Made by a program: the position numbers and the translations under genes. Of a stretch of 64,000 nt of DNA, positions 1 through 9,448 are shown in pieces (position 1 is the stretch's first letter; every line of letters starts with the position of its first letter). A model generated the notes under the pieces. The model was not told the DNA's origin, did no database searches, and worked only from the letters and a program-made list of their open reading frames with translations. The DNA comes from CATOSP01 sp965216155 (GTDB taxonomy: Bacteria > Chloroflexota > Dehalococcoidia > Lucifugimonadales > UBA3495), in contig CBDCFD010000007.1 of NCBI GenBank assembly GCA_965216155.1, positions 434,001 through 498,000 on the forward strand. The letters run 5' to 3'.

Positions 1-396
1 AGCGAGACCGCTTTCCTGCGGTTCGACGAGGACCACCACAACATCGTAATTGCCACTGCTCCTCCGGGGGTGGACGTTAGCGCCGACGGACAGCCGGTAC
101 GGCTCATCCAGCAGATCGCTCTGGAAGTGGATAACCGCGACGAGTTCTTTCGTGCGTTGGCCCACCTGCGCTCCAAGGGCGTAGAGCCCGTGAGCGGCCC
201 TCTGGTCCACGGGATCGAGGGCGGGGGCAACGCCGGAGGCAGCGGCAGCCGCTCTTTCTACTTCCTCGATCCAGATGGCAACAGGCTGGAAATTTTCTGC
301 GACGGTATGAAGGTACCCAACGGCGAGCAGTTCCCCAGGGAAGAGTACGCCGAAGCAGTAAGGGCATACGAACCCCAGATAGTGGTTAGTGGTTAG
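1..396 (+). CDS. VOC-family (extradiol dioxygenase-like) protein, 5' partial
   Basis: The reading frame is open to the window edge, so the gene starts upstream and only the last 131 residues are present. The C-terminal part reads FYFLDPDGNRLEIFCD, the typical last strand of a vicinal-oxygen-chelate module with the metal-ligand Glu, and an upstream DEDHHNIVI segment supplies a His-type ligand. This resembles the C-terminal domain of catechol 2,3-dioxygenase-like ring-cleavage enzymes, but a glyoxalase-type role cannot be excluded without the N-terminus. The last codons and the TAG stop lie inside a GTGGTTAGTGG repeat. It precedes two CoA-transferase genes on the same strand, which fits a catabolic operon. 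Confidence 0.8.
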   Translation, partial: SETAFLRFDEDHHNIVIATAPPGVDVSADGQPVRLIQQIALEVDNRDEFFRALAHLRSKGVEPVSGPLVHGIEGGGNAGGSGSRSFYFLDPDGNRLEIFCDGMKVPNGEQFPREEYAEAVRAYEPQIVVSG

Positions 397-432
397 TGGT
401 TAGTGGCCGGTGGTCACGAGTCATTGACCACT
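381..432. repeat. Intergenic GTGG-type repeat, copy 1
   Basis: GTGGTTAGTGGTTAGTGG is followed by CCGGTGGTCA and then the inverse TGACCACTGG. The same word family (AGTGG, CCGGTGG, GGTCA, CCACTGG) recurs at 38120-38187, 44368-44424 and 53372-53430. The element includes the TAG stop of the upstream VOC gene. It can fold because GGTCA and TGACC are complementary. Confidence 0.65.
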
Positions 433-463
433 GGAGTTTGTCTACCGGCCATTAGGGAGAGTC

Positions 464-1714
464 GTGGGTGTTTTGGATGGAGTCAGGGTTCTCACTCTGG
501 AGCAGGTGCATGCGCTGCCCTGGGGCACTTCATTCCTGGCCGACTTTGGCGCCGAGGTTATACGGGTCGAAAGCGTTGATCACATGCAGGACCGGCGCTC
601 CGGCCCGTTCCCCGATGGCCGGCCCAGCGAGGAGTGGTGGAACGAAGGAGGCGCACTCGCCTACTTCGGCGCGCGCAACAAGGCAAGCCTCTGCCTCGAG
701 GTAGTCCACCCGAAGGGCAAGGAGCTATTCCTCAAGTTGGTCGAGTCCACCGACGTGGTCACCGATAATTTCCGCCCCGGCACGATGCGCCGGTTTGGGT
801 TCGACCACGAGTCCCTGGTCAAGGTGAATCCCCGCATCATCTCCCTGAGCTGCACCGCCTACGGTCACACCGGCCCCTGGCGCAGGGCCGGTTCGCGGGC
901 CAGGACGGTGGACGCGGCCTGCGGGCTCTCCTACCTCACCGGGTACGAGGGAGGTCCGTCTGCCCGCGCCAGCAGCAACTACATGGACCACTCTGCGGGC
1001 GACAACGTGGCCTACTCGATCATGCTGGCCCTGTACAACCGTGAGCGTACCGGCAAGGGAATGCGCATCGACCTGTCAATGCAGGAGACGGGTGTATCCG
1101 CCATCGGCCCGGCGGTCCTGGAGGCGCAGCGGGGAATTACACGGACCAGGCTGGGATGCGGACACATCTGGAAGGCCCCGCACAATATCTATCCCTGCAA
1201 GGGCGACGACCGCTGGATCGCCATCGCCGTGTCCGACGACTCAGAATGGCGCAGGCTGAAAAGGGCTATGAACTCGCCGGACTGGGCTTCGGACAGCGTG
1301 TACGACACTCGGGAAGGCAGGTTGCAGGCCCGCCATGAATTGGACGAACAGCTAGGACAATGGACCTGCTCCCAGGGCCCGGAGGAACTGATGCTCCACC
1401 TCCAACGGTACGGCGTACCCAGTGGGGCGGTCTTCACGGCGGAGGAATTGACCTCCAATCCCCATCTCAGGGAACGAGGTTACCTACAGGACTTTTTCAA
1501 CGAACACGCGCCCCAAGCCGGCGTCCGCACCTACGCGGGGAGGCCGTTCCACGCGCCCCTGATGCCTCTTGAGATCAAGCATGTGCCCACGTTGGGCGAG
1601 GACAATTGGCGCATTCTCCGGACCCTGGCCGGCCTGTCCGAGGCGGAGATCGACGACCTTGCTGCGGAGGGGATCATTTCCGGCCGCCCCAAGCCCACCG
1701 AGCCCGCGCCTTGA
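464..1714 (+). CDS. CaiB/BaiF family III CoA-transferase
   Basis: At 416 residues this is the usual length for formyl-CoA/carnitine CoA-transferase relatives, which move CoA between a thioester and a free acid. The N-terminal Rossmann-like part has LADFGAEVIRVE (about 25-36), followed by NKASLCLEV and DNFRPGTMRRFG. The catalytic Asp is D175 in YMDHSAGDNVA, before the family pattern ALYNRERTGKGMRIDLS. The C-terminal end has the GVPSGAVFT and HLRERG segments. The GTG start at 464 follows an AGGGAGA ribosome-binding site. A second family member lies 42 bp downstream, so the two are probably co-transcribed; they could be separate enzymes or a heteromeric pair. The substrate is unknown. Confidence 0.92.
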   Translation: MGVLDGVRVLTLEQVHALPWGTSFLADFGAEVIRVESVDHMQDRRSGPFPDGRPSEEWWNEGGALAYFGARNKASLCLEVVHPKGKELFLKLVESTDVVTDNFRPGTMRRFGFDHESLVKVNPRIISLSCTAYGHTGPWRRAGSRARTVDAACGLSYLTGYEGGPSARASSNYMDHSAGDNVAYSIMLALYNRERTGKGMRIDLSMQETGVSAIGPAVLEAQRGITRTRLGCGHIWKAPHNIYPCKGDDRWIAIAVSDDSEWRRLKRAMNSPDWASDSVYDTREGRLQARHELDEQLGQWTCSQGPEELMLHLQRYGVPSGAVFTAEELTSNPHLRERGYLQDFFNEHAPQAGVRTYAGRPFHAPLMPLEIKHVPTLGEDNWRILRTLAGLSEAEIDDLAAEGIISGRPKPTEPAP

Positions 1715-1756
1715 CCATTACCGGCTACCGGCCAAAACTAGCCAACGAGTAAAAAC

Positions 1757-2965
1757 ATGCTGGGGATTCTCGATGACATAAGGGTGTTGGAGCTATCCGG
1801 GTCCCTTTCCGGGTCCTATTGCGCCAAACTCCTCGCCGACCAGGGAGCGGACACGATCAAGGTTGAACCTCCCGGCGGCGGCGACCCGTCGCGGTTGGAA
1901 CCGCCCTTTGTAGGTGAAGAACCTGGACTAAACGGAAGCTCTCTTTTCCTGGCTTTCAACACCAACAAACGGGGCGTAACTCTCGACGTCAGCAGGCCGG
2001 AGGGCAGGCGGCTATTGTTGCGCCTGGTACCCAACGCCGACGTGATGATAGAGAGTTTCCCCCCGGGATACCTGGAAGACATCGGCCTGGGATACCCGGT
2101 GTTGACCGAAGCGAACCCTGGCTTGATCCTCACATCTATGACCTACTTCGGCCAGACGGGCCCCTACCGAGACTTCAAAGCCAACGACCTGGTGGCCCAG
2201 GCGACCGGGGGTTTCCTACACGCCGTTACCGGGTCTGCAGACCGTCCACCCATGGGCACGGTGTTGGAACAGATGGAGATTACCGCCGCCCGGAACGGGT
2301 CCATCGCCACCCTGGCGGCCCTGATGCACCGCAAACAGACCGGAGAGGCTCAGCATATAGACGTTTCCACCATGGAATCGACGGTCAGTACCCCGTCCGG
2401 CCTCATCCACCCCTACAGCTTCACGGGCCGCAGCCCCAAAAGGGGCGGCAGCGATGGCAACGTCATGGACGGAATGCACCTGTTCACCGAAGATGGCGAG
2501 GTCACCCTGACCACCGCTGGCACCGGCGGACGCCCCATGGAGGCTTGGGCCGAGTTCCTGGAAGAACCAAGGTTGCTGGACCCGAAGTTCGCAGGCAGAC
2601 GCGAGCGTATGGAGAATTGGCAAGAACTCTATGACCTGGTGGCCCCGAAACTGGCGCAGTGGAAAAACCTCGACTTGATGGAGGCGACGATGGCGCGGGG
2701 CCTCGTGGTCGGCCTGGTCCAGAACCCTCAACAGGTGGTCGAGTCGCCCCACCTCGCCGAAAGGGGCGCACTGGTCGAAATCAACCACGCCGACAATGGA
2801 CCCATGCTGTACCCTGGTCCCGGATTCCTTTTGGACAGTGTGAACCCGATGGCAGGCAGCACTCCGGCCCCGCACCTCGGCGAGCACAACCAGCAAGTCT
2901 ACTGTGAGGAACTGGGGTTGAGCATCGTAGAGCTAGAGAACCTTCAAGACATGGGGATCATCTGA
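1757..2965 (+). CDS. CaiB/BaiF family III CoA-transferase with Glu at the catalytic Asp position
   Basis: This 402-residue protein belongs to the same family as its upstream neighbour: LADQGADTIKVEPPGGGDPSR near residues 27-46, NTNKRGVTLDVSRPEGR near 68-84, and the HRKQTGEAQHIDVSTME segment. By hand alignment on the AALxxRxxTG block, the position of the catalytic Asp (D175 in the neighbour) is E174 (EQMEITAARNG). The aspartyl-CoA mechanism normally needs Asp, so activity may be altered, or the protein may be a regulatory subunit of a heteromer. The ATG start has only a weak ribosome-binding site. Substrate not predictable. Confidence 0.9.
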   Translation: MLGILDDIRVLELSGSLSGSYCAKLLADQGADTIKVEPPGGGDPSRLEPPFVGEEPGLNGSSLFLAFNTNKRGVTLDVSRPEGRRLLLRLVPNADVMIESFPPGYLEDIGLGYPVLTEANPGLILTSMTYFGQTGPYRDFKANDLVAQATGGFLHAVTGSADRPPMGTVLEQMEITAARNGSIATLAALMHRKQTGEAQHIDVSTMESTVSTPSGLIHPYSFTGRSPKRGGSDGNVMDGMHLFTEDGEVTLTTAGTGGRPMEAWAEFLEEPRLLDPKFAGRRERMENWQELYDLVAPKLAQWKNLDLMEATMARGLVVGLVQNPQQVVESPHLAERGALVEINHADNGPMLYPGPGFLLDSVNPMAGSTPAPHLGEHNQQVYCEELGLSIVELENLQDMGII

Positions 2966-3070
2966 CCCCTGTACCCCAAAAACCGGTATCAGCGACCTGT
3001 GCAGGGCCGCGGAAGTCATCAGGGTCAACCGGGCAAGCCACCGACCGATAGCCACTGAAGGAGCCAACCG

Positions 3071-4093
3071 ATGACCACTTTCATGTATTTGTCGCTGCAG
3101 GACGACGACAAGATTCTGGTCTTCACCCAGGACCCGGCCACTGGGGCCCTCACCCTGCAACACGATGCGGCAGTTGCCGGGGGTCCGGCGGCCCTGTGCG
3201 TAGACCCGGAACGGAAGCACCTCTATGTGGGACGCCGGGCTGTCCGCGACATCGCCAGCTTCGACATAGACTCCGCTACCGGAGCCATCTCCCAGAGCGG
3301 CGCAGCTCCTCTGGAGGGCGAGCCCGTGGCCCTGGCAACCGACCGCAAAGGCAGGTTCGTCCTGTCGGCCTATTACTACCAGAGCCGGGCGGCGGTCCAC
3401 CTCATCGACGATAGCGGGGCGGCCGTCGCGCCTCCGGTGGAATGGCTGGAGACCGCAGGCGGTGCGCACTCAATTCAGACCGACCCCACCAACCGGTTCG
3501 CTTACGTGCCCCACATCGCCAACCGCGGCCCCAACGAGATTTTCCAGTTCAAGTTCGATGAGACGACGGGCCGGCTCACCCCCAATACGCCACCCCGCGT
3601 CGGTAACGACAGTTACCTGGGACCCAGGCATTTCTGCTTCAACCCCAACATGGACATGCTCTACTTCTCTGACGAGCAGGGTTGCAGCGTAAGCGCCTAC
3701 CGGATGGACCACAACGCCGGCACCCTTAGCCGCGTGCAGACCGTATCTACCCTGCCCGACGGATTCGAAGGTGAAAACACATGCTCCCAGATACAGATCA
3801 GCCCCTCCGGCCGGTTTCTGTACGCGCCCAACCGCGGTCACAACAGCGTGGCCAGCTTCTCTGTTGATAGCGGCAGCGGTGAGTTGACCTGCACTGGACA
3901 GGTTGCCACCGAACCTGTGCCGCGGGCCTTCAGTCTCGACCCGCGCGGCACATTCCTTTACGCCGCCGGGCTGGACTCGGGCAAACTGGCATCCTACCGC
4001 GTCGACCAGGACTCCGGGACCCTTGTTCCCCTGGACGTCAGGGACGTGGGCAACCGGCCAATGTGGGTGCTCCTTATTGACCTGCCCGAATAA
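3071..4093 (+). CDS. Lactonase-family seven-bladed beta-propeller protein
   Basis: The 340 residues resemble 6-phosphogluconolactonase/3-carboxymuconate cyclase-like propellers (Pgl, cytoplasmic). Repeated blades carry TGALTLQ, DPERKHLYVG, DRKGRFVLSAYY, GPRHFCFNPNMDMLYFSDEQ and SPSGRFLYAPNRGHNS, the usual 'result plus lifetime of prediction' repeat of this family. No signal peptide is seen. It follows the CoA-transferases by 105 bp, and a close paralogue lies at 62088-63110 on the other strand. The role is probably hydrolysis of a lactone in sugar or aromatic breakdown; the family is functionally broad, so the substrate is uncertain. The ATG at 3071 follows a GAAGGAG ribosome-binding site. 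Confidence 0.88.
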   Translation: MTTFMYLSLQDDDKILVFTQDPATGALTLQHDAAVAGGPAALCVDPERKHLYVGRRAVRDIASFDIDSATGAISQSGAAPLEGEPVALATDRKGRFVLSAYYYQSRAAVHLIDDSGAAVAPPVEWLETAGGAHSIQTDPTNRFAYVPHIANRGPNEIFQFKFDETTGRLTPNTPPRVGNDSYLGPRHFCFNPNMDMLYFSDEQGCSVSAYRMDHNAGTLSRVQTVSTLPDGFEGENTCSQIQISPSGRFLYAPNRGHNSVASFSVDSGSGELTCTGQVATEPVPRAFSLDPRGTFLYAAGLDSGKLASYRVDQDSGTLVPLDVRDVGNRPMWVLLIDLPE

Positions 4094-4107
4094 GCCCGCC
4101 AGAAGCC

Positions 4108-4374
4108 GTGGAAGTCCACCGCAAACAGATTGTCACGAAGGGTAGTCCTATCGACGCCTCCAGCGAGCGCACCTCACTAGCACCTGTTCGAGAAATTACC
4201 CTGGCCCGGCTTTCCCCGGCGAGGAAAGCGCTCCTAGCCTTGGTCATCAGGCAAGCCATCGCCTTCTACGACTTGATCACAGACCCGCCAATGACCGAAC
4301 GGGACCGTATCAAACGCTCGATCGCTGACGCCCGTGCCGAGGCCCGCAAGCGCCACCTGCTAAGGCGGTACTAG
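4108..4374 (+). CDS. Small basic hypothetical protein
   Basis: This 88-residue open frame begins with GTG 15 bp after the lactonase gene. The product is Arg/Lys rich with a helical C-terminal half (RDRIKRSIADARAEARKRHL). No domain is recognised and no clear ribosome-binding site is seen. It fills an otherwise empty gap before the fused synthetase, which is the main reason to keep it; it could be a chance open frame. Confidence 0.3.
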   Translation: MEVHRKQIVTKGSPIDASSERTSLAPVREITLARLSPARKALLALVIRQAIAFYDLITDPPMTERDRIKRSIADARAEARKRHLLRRY

Positions 4375-4483
4375 CCGCCTTCCAGTCCTCCCAACACATT
4401 TTTCCCAGATTTCCGGCGCTGGGCCGTTGTAGGGCCACGAGTCCGTTTGCTATGATTCTCAGAAATGAACGGGAGGGAAATAC

Positions 4484-6970
4484 TTGGATACTCTCGTAGA
4501 TTTGCTGGACGAATCCAGGCGTAAATTTGGATCCAACCCCGCCCTGCTGGTAAAGCCTACTTACAAGTACTTGGTCTGGAACTATCAACAGCTATGGGAC
4601 GCCTCGGGCCAGATTGCCAGTTGGCTCCAGCAGCAAGGCGTGGGAAAGGGAGACCGTGTCCTGTTGTGGGGCCCCAACATGCCCCAGTGGATCATGGCTT
4701 TCTTCGGAGCTTTCCGGGTTGGCGCAGTCACTGTACCCCTGGACGTGAGGAGCGCCCCGGACTTCGTTACCCGGGTATCCCGCCTGACCGAGCCCAAACT
4801 GGCGCTGGTGTCCCGCAGGACCGACACCTCACCCATCGACGGTCTCCCCGCGGCCCATCTGGAGGACCTGGACCAACGGGTTGCTGACTGCCCCTTGGAA
4901 CCAGCCACGGTAAACGTGGGTCCCGACGACCTGGCCGAGATTATGTTCACCTCCGGCACTACCGGAGACCCCAAAGGGGTGATGCTGACCCACCGCAACA
5001 TCCTTAGCAACGCCCAGGCCGTATCCAGCATCTTCGCAGGCCGTGAGACGGACCGCATCCTATCCCTGCTCCCTCTCAGCCACATGCTGGAACAATGCGG
5101 CGGACTGTTGGTCCCATTGCTCTCCGGCGCTCGCATCGTTTACCCGGTCAGCCGCCAGCCCACCTTCCTCTTCAAGGCCTTCCACGAGAACAAGATCAGC
5201 CTCCTGCTGTTGGTCCCCCAGGGACTACAGCTATTGATGAACGGCATCGAGCGCGAGGTTGAGCGGCAGGGGAAGACTGCGGTCTGGGCCAAGCTGCAAG
5301 GCATCGCGCCCAATTTGCCAATGTCCGCCCGGCGGCGGTTGTTCGCCACCGTCCACCGGCGCTTTGGCGGGGGACTCAGATGCGTATTCACCGGCGGCTC
5401 GTTCCTGGACCCCATCCTGGCTCGCAAGTGGGAAAACCTGGGGATCCCCATCGTAGAAGGGTACGGGGCGACGGAAGCATCCCCCGTCGTCACCTTCAAC
5501 GGGTTGTCCGACAGGGTATTGGGTTCGGTGGGCAAGAACCTCCCCGGACAAAAGGTGAGGGTCGCCGAAGACGGGGAGGTCCTCGCCGCGGGGCCGAACA
5601 TCACGCCGGGCTACTGGAAGAACCAGCAGGCAACCAACGATTCGTTCGAAGGCGAGTGGTACAAGACGGGAGACCTGGGTTACCTGGACGAGGCGGGCCG
5701 GCTCTATCTGCGCGGCCGGAAAAAGGACATGATTGTCCTCGCCAACGGCCAAAACGTCTTCCCGGAAGACATCGAGCAACCGCTCAACGGTCACCCCGGC
5801 GTGACGGAAGGCGTGGTGGTGGGCCTGCCCGGAGAGTCCTCAGGCGCGGAGACGGTGCATGCCGTCCTTCTTCTTGGAGACCAACAGGATTCCAGGTCAA
5901 TCATCGACGCCGTCAACTCGAAGCTGGCGGACCATCAATACATAACAAGCCACTCGGTCTGGCCGGAAGAGGACTTCCCAAGGACCCACACCCTGAAGGT
6001 AAAGAAGGCGTTGGTGCTCGACCAGATCACCAATTCCCGGACTTCGTCTCAGGACGCGCCCACGAGCGCGGTCCCAAACGCCGCCATGGAACAAGTCGAT
6101 CCGCTGGTCCAATTGGTCGCGCAGGTCGGCCAGGCCCCGCTAACGGCGGTTACGCCGGAATGTTCCCTTAGCGGAGACCTAGCGTTGGACTCCTTGGGCC
6201 GGGTAGAGCTGCTGTCCCTCATCGAGCAGGAAATGGGTATCTACATAGACGAGTCGCTGGTAGGTCCATCTACCTCCTTCGGAGACCTGCAACAACTGGT
6301 CAAGGAGCGGGCACAGTCGGGGGCCCCGAACCTGAAATTCTTCCAATGGCCCCTGACACGCTGGTGTACCAACGTCCGGGAAGCCATTCACCACACGGTC
6401 TTGTTCCCCTGGCTCCAGACGAAATACCACGCCGAAGTATCCGGCCTGGAAGGCTTGAAAGGACTGGACGGCCCGGTAATTTTCGCCATCAACCACAACG
6501 CCGTCATATGGGACAGCATGTTGGTCCTTAAGGTGCTGCCGAGACCCCTGCGCAGGCGCATGACTTATGCCGCCGCCGCTGAATTCACCTTCGCCAAGAC
6601 CTGGATTGCCGTGGTCTCCTCCCTAGTTGGCAACGCCTTTCCTCTGTATCGTGAGGGTGGCATCAGGCCGAGCCTGGAACACCTGGGCAGCGTCCTGGAC
6701 CGGGGTTGGAACGTGGGGGTATTTCCGGAGGGAGACCAACAGGTTGGCAAACCCATGCTCCCGTTCCAGACCGGCACGGGTCTGCTGGCGGTGGACGGAC
6801 GGGTCCCGGTGGTCCCGCTGCGTCTGATCAATCACGGGAAGGGCAAGACCGGCATTGCAGCCAGCCGGGAGTCGATCTCGGTGCGTTTCGGCGCACCACT
6901 CCGGTTCTCTCCCGGCACAAGCTACGCCGAGGCCACTCAACGCATCGAGGAAGCGGTACGCGCCCTGTGA
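4484..6970 (+). CDS. Acyl-CoA synthetase / acyl carrier / acyltransferase fusion
   Basis: An 828-residue three-domain protein. Residues about 1-530 are an AMP-forming acyl-CoA synthetase with the ATP-binding loop SGTTGDPKG (157-165), VEGYGATEASP and the hinge YKTGDLGYLDEAGRLYLRGR. About 550-610 is a phosphopantetheine carrier with DSLGRVE (Ser about 570). About 630-828 is a PlsC-like acyltransferase with FPEGDQQVG (about 747). It probably activates a fatty acid, holds it on the carrier and passes it to a lysophospholipid or similar acceptor at the membrane. The acyltransferase motif I is NHNAVIWD, so His and Asp are five residues apart instead of the usual four. The TTG start at 4484 is supported by a strong GGGAGG eight bases upstream. 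A hydrolase gene follows directly. Confidence 0.9.
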   Translation: MDTLVDLLDESRRKFGSNPALLVKPTYKYLVWNYQQLWDASGQIASWLQQQGVGKGDRVLLWGPNMPQWIMAFFGAFRVGAVTVPLDVRSAPDFVTRVSRLTEPKLALVSRRTDTSPIDGLPAAHLEDLDQRVADCPLEPATVNVGPDDLAEIMFTSGTTGDPKGVMLTHRNILSNAQAVSSIFAGRETDRILSLLPLSHMLEQCGGLLVPLLSGARIVYPVSRQPTFLFKAFHENKISLLLLVPQGLQLLMNGIEREVERQGKTAVWAKLQGIAPNLPMSARRRLFATVHRRFGGGLRCVFTGGSFLDPILARKWENLGIPIVEGYGATEASPVVTFNGLSDRVLGSVGKNLPGQKVRVAEDGEVLAAGPNITPGYWKNQQATNDSFEGEWYKTGDLGYLDEAGRLYLRGRKKDMIVLANGQNVFPEDIEQPLNGHPGVTEGVVVGLPGESSGAETVHAVLLLGDQQDSRSIIDAVNSKLADHQYITSHSVWPEEDFPRTHTLKVKKALVLDQITNSRTSSQDAPTSAVPNAAMEQVDPLVQLVAQVGQAPLTAVTPECSLSGDLALDSLGRVELLSLIEQEMGIYIDESLVGPSTSFGDLQQLVKERAQSGAPNLKFFQWPLTRWCTNVREAIHHTVLFPWLQTKYHAEVSGLEGLKGLDGPVIFAINHNAVIWDSMLVLKVLPRPLRRRMTYAAAAEFTFAKTWIAVVSSLVGNAFPLYREGGIRPSLEHLGSVLDRGWNVGVFPEGDQQVGKPMLPFQTGTGLLAVDGRVPVVPLRLINHGKGKTGIAASRESISVRFGAPLRFSPGTSYAEATQRIEEAVRAL

Positions 6971-6998
6971 GCATCTTCCCGCGCGGCAGCCGGACGCA

Positions 6999-8126
6999 GT
7001 GGTAATTGCCGCGGCCCTGGCATTGGTGGCCTTGGTCCTTGGCGCGTTGGCCGTCGCGGGTTGGTTTCTCTCCGAGCAGCTAAGAAAGTTGGCTCTCCTT
7101 CCCACCGAGTTTCCCGGCACTTACGACCTTGAAGTCCTCGACATACAGGACGGCCGCTGCACCCTGGGACTTGCTCCGTCAGCCAACCGTAATAGCCCTT
7201 TGATAAGTGAGGGTCTCTGGGGCCTGGAATGGGAAGGCGGGTACGGCCAAATCGGCCGGTGGCTGGAACATGCCGGCCACCGGGTGACCTGCGCATTCTA
7301 CCCTCGCCCCAACTGTCCCCGGCCCGGTGAGTTCGCCCGCGTCGATTTTTATACCTTCCCCGGAGACCCTTGGGAGGCCTTCGGCATGCCCTACCAGGAG
7401 GTCAGCTTTCCTTCGCCTCTGGGTAATTTCCCGGCATGGTATGTCGAAGGCACCCGCGACACCTGGGTCTTGATGGTCCACGGCAGGGGAGCGCCCCTCC
7501 GGGAATACCTGCGGCTTCTGCCCGAATTGAACGGACTCGGGCTACCGGTCCTGGCTATCACTTACCGCAACGACCCGGGCGCTCCCGCCAGTCCCGACGG
7601 ATTTCACAGGTTCGGCGAGACGGAATGGCAGGACCTGGAGAGCGCCGTTGAATACGCCATAGGCCGGGGGGCCAGGTCGGTAGCGCTGTTGGGTTACAGC
7701 ATGGGCGGTGGGATAGTGGCCAACTTCATGCACCGGTCCCCGCTGAAGGACAGGGTGCGCGGGCTGGTCTTGGACTCCCCGATGCTCGATTTGAACCTCG
7801 TTGTGAGGAACGGCGCGCGCCGATTTGGACTGTTGTACCTGCTGACGCCAATTGGGAAGTTAATGTCCTCGCTGCGGTTCGGACTGGACTGGAGCGCCCT
7901 GGATTACGTGCGCAACGCGGACCAACTGACGGTCCCGGCGCTGCTATTTCATGGGAGAGACGACCAGATCATACCCATCGAGACCAGCGAAAGGTTCGCC
8001 AATCAGCTTCCGGACCTGGTGACCTTTGTTCGCTTCGAGGAAGCCATCCATGCCTGTTCCTGGAACAAAGACCCGGAGGGGTACGGGGAGAAGCTGCGCA
8101 GTTTTTTGGACTCTATTGTGGACTAG
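6999..8126 (+). CDS. Membrane-anchored alpha/beta hydrolase
   Basis: About 375 residues if translation starts at GTG 6999, which places a hydrophobic anchor (IAAALALVALVLGALAVAG) at the N-terminus; an earlier start at 6855 would overlap the preceding gene by over 100 bp and adds low-complexity sequence, so it was rejected. The hydrolase core has the oxyanion segment VLMVHGRG, nucleophile elbow GYSMGGG (Ser about 234), acid GRDDQIIP and a late His in EAIHACSW. It is likely exported to face the outside of the membrane. It sits 28 bp after the acyl-CoA synthetase fusion, so lipid or ester hydrolysis is plausible, but the substrate is unknown. Confidence 0.82.
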   Translation: MVIAAALALVALVLGALAVAGWFLSEQLRKLALLPTEFPGTYDLEVLDIQDGRCTLGLAPSANRNSPLISEGLWGLEWEGGYGQIGRWLEHAGHRVTCAFYPRPNCPRPGEFARVDFYTFPGDPWEAFGMPYQEVSFPSPLGNFPAWYVEGTRDTWVLMVHGRGAPLREYLRLLPELNGLGLPVLAITYRNDPGAPASPDGFHRFGETEWQDLESAVEYAIGRGARSVALLGYSMGGGIVANFMHRSPLKDRVRGLVLDSPMLDLNLVVRNGARRFGLLYLLTPIGKLMSSLRFGLDWSALDYVRNADQLTVPALLFHGRDDQIIPIETSERFANQLPDLVTFVRFEEAIHACSWNKDPEGYGEKLRSFLDSIVD

Positions 8127-9232
8127 GCTGCCGGAGATGGTTCGTACAGATTGTCGATGAACTCGGAAAAGGCTTCGGTCCCCTTCCAGCGGGCCTTGCT
8201 GCCCCCATCGACCCACATCGCCACGTCCCCGGCCTCCTGGAGCAACTCCATGTGGCTGATCACCTCTGTGAAGGCGGGGTAAAACATCCGGTCATCCAGG
8301 CCGATGTGGGCGAAGTGCTTGCGGGTGATGGCCGTCAAGTCGACCATCCCATCCCTCACCAACTTGAGCAGGTCGGCGCAGCGGTCCCGATGGTGCTCCA
8401 GTATCTCGGTGCTCCGCTCCAGCCTGATGGGATTGAAGGTCCCATGGTAGTAGGCGCGGTGGGCCGGCAGCACGGTAATTTCGTCTCCCAGGCCCGATAC
8501 CCTCTTCAGCGACCGCAGGTACACCGCCAACCCGTAGTAACGGTTCCCGCCCTTGTAAGAATCGGGAAGCGACTCCTGAAACTTGGGGTAACTCTGGCCG
8601 ACGCTGGGATGCGGAGTGATCTGGGGGAGGATATGGTCGCCGGAAAACAGCATGTCTCCGTAGCGAATGCAAAGCTCATCGGGCGAGTGGCCGGGTGTGT
8701 AATAGAAGGTCAGTCCGTTGGCTGTCATTCCGTCGGTCACGGGGTTGGACAGCGTGAGTTGGCTAATCTGCCGTTCATGCTCTTTCACACGGTCGGAAAA
8801 GCTATTGTCATCGTTCACGGGGTATCCGGGGAAGTTGCGCCGCCACTCGGTCTCGATCTCCCTGCGGCCCAGGCGGGCCAACCAGCCGTACACTTCGTGA
8901 GCCCATAGCTCCGCGCCGTTGCGGGAAAGCAGTGGGTAGCAATTGCCGTCGTGGTCCACGTGGCCGTGGGTCACGATCACCCGGCCCACGGAGTCCAAGG
9001 AATAACCGATGGTCTGAAGCCCCTGTTCCAACCGGTCTACGGTGCCATAACATCCAGGATCGACGACGGTCAGCCTGTCCGACTCGAACACGTAGCTCCA
9101 AGTAGGCCCGAGACGCGACGCCCAGGCCTGGGGCACGCCAATGGCATAGATGGGGTTGGCGTCCGGCCCTTCATACTTGAGGACCATTCGGTTCCCGGAA
9201 TCGTCGCCCTTCTTGATGATCTCTGGCAGCAT
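8123..9232 (-). CDS. Metallo-beta-lactamase-fold hydrolase
   Basis: About 369 residues. The zinc motif THGHVDHDG lies near residue 85, with further ligands in YYTPGHSPDELC and FSGDHILPQ, and a late His in VLPAHR, giving the full set for a two-metal hydrolase of the glyoxalase II/lactonase branch. The C-terminal part (about 270 onward) is a helical extension with FAHIGLDDRMFYPAFTEVISHM, seen in long MBL proteins that often sit near acyl-CoA genes. ATG 9232 has GGAGG just upstream (spacing only three bases); ATG 9268 adds 12 residues but has no ribosome-binding site. The gene converges on the preceding hydrolase and overlaps its stop by 4 bp. Confidence 0.88.
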   Translation of the reverse strand: MLPEIIKKGDDSGNRMVLKYEGPDANPIYAIGVPQAWASRLGPTWSYVFESDRLTVVDPGCYGTVDRLEQGLQTIGYSLDSVGRVIVTHGHVDHDGNCYPLLSRNGAELWAHEVYGWLARLGRREIETEWRRNFPGYPVNDDNSFSDRVKEHERQISQLTLSNPVTDGMTANGLTFYYTPGHSPDELCIRYGDMLFSGDHILPQITPHPSVGQSYPKFQESLPDSYKGGNRYYGLAVYLRSLKRVSGLGDEITVLPAHRAYYHGTFNPIRLERSTEILEHHRDRCADLLKLVRDGMVDLTAITRKHFAHIGLDDRMFYPAFTEVISHMELLQEAGDVAMWVDGGSKARWKGTEAFSEFIDNLYEPSPAA

Positions 9233-9448
9233 AGTCCTCCGGCTTTTCGCGAATGGAGACGCGGGCATCTGGACATGGCCCGCCGCCTAGTTTAACGCCA
9301 TGTCCTAATTTCGTATAGTCCGGCCGCTCCCGCGGGTTGGACTTGAAGCATCGACAAGAATCGTTATAATCTAAGTGAGCATCCCGGTCCAGCGGACCGG
9401 GGGGGCCAACATTGGTACTCCTAGAACGCCGTCCGGAGGATTCTGAGA

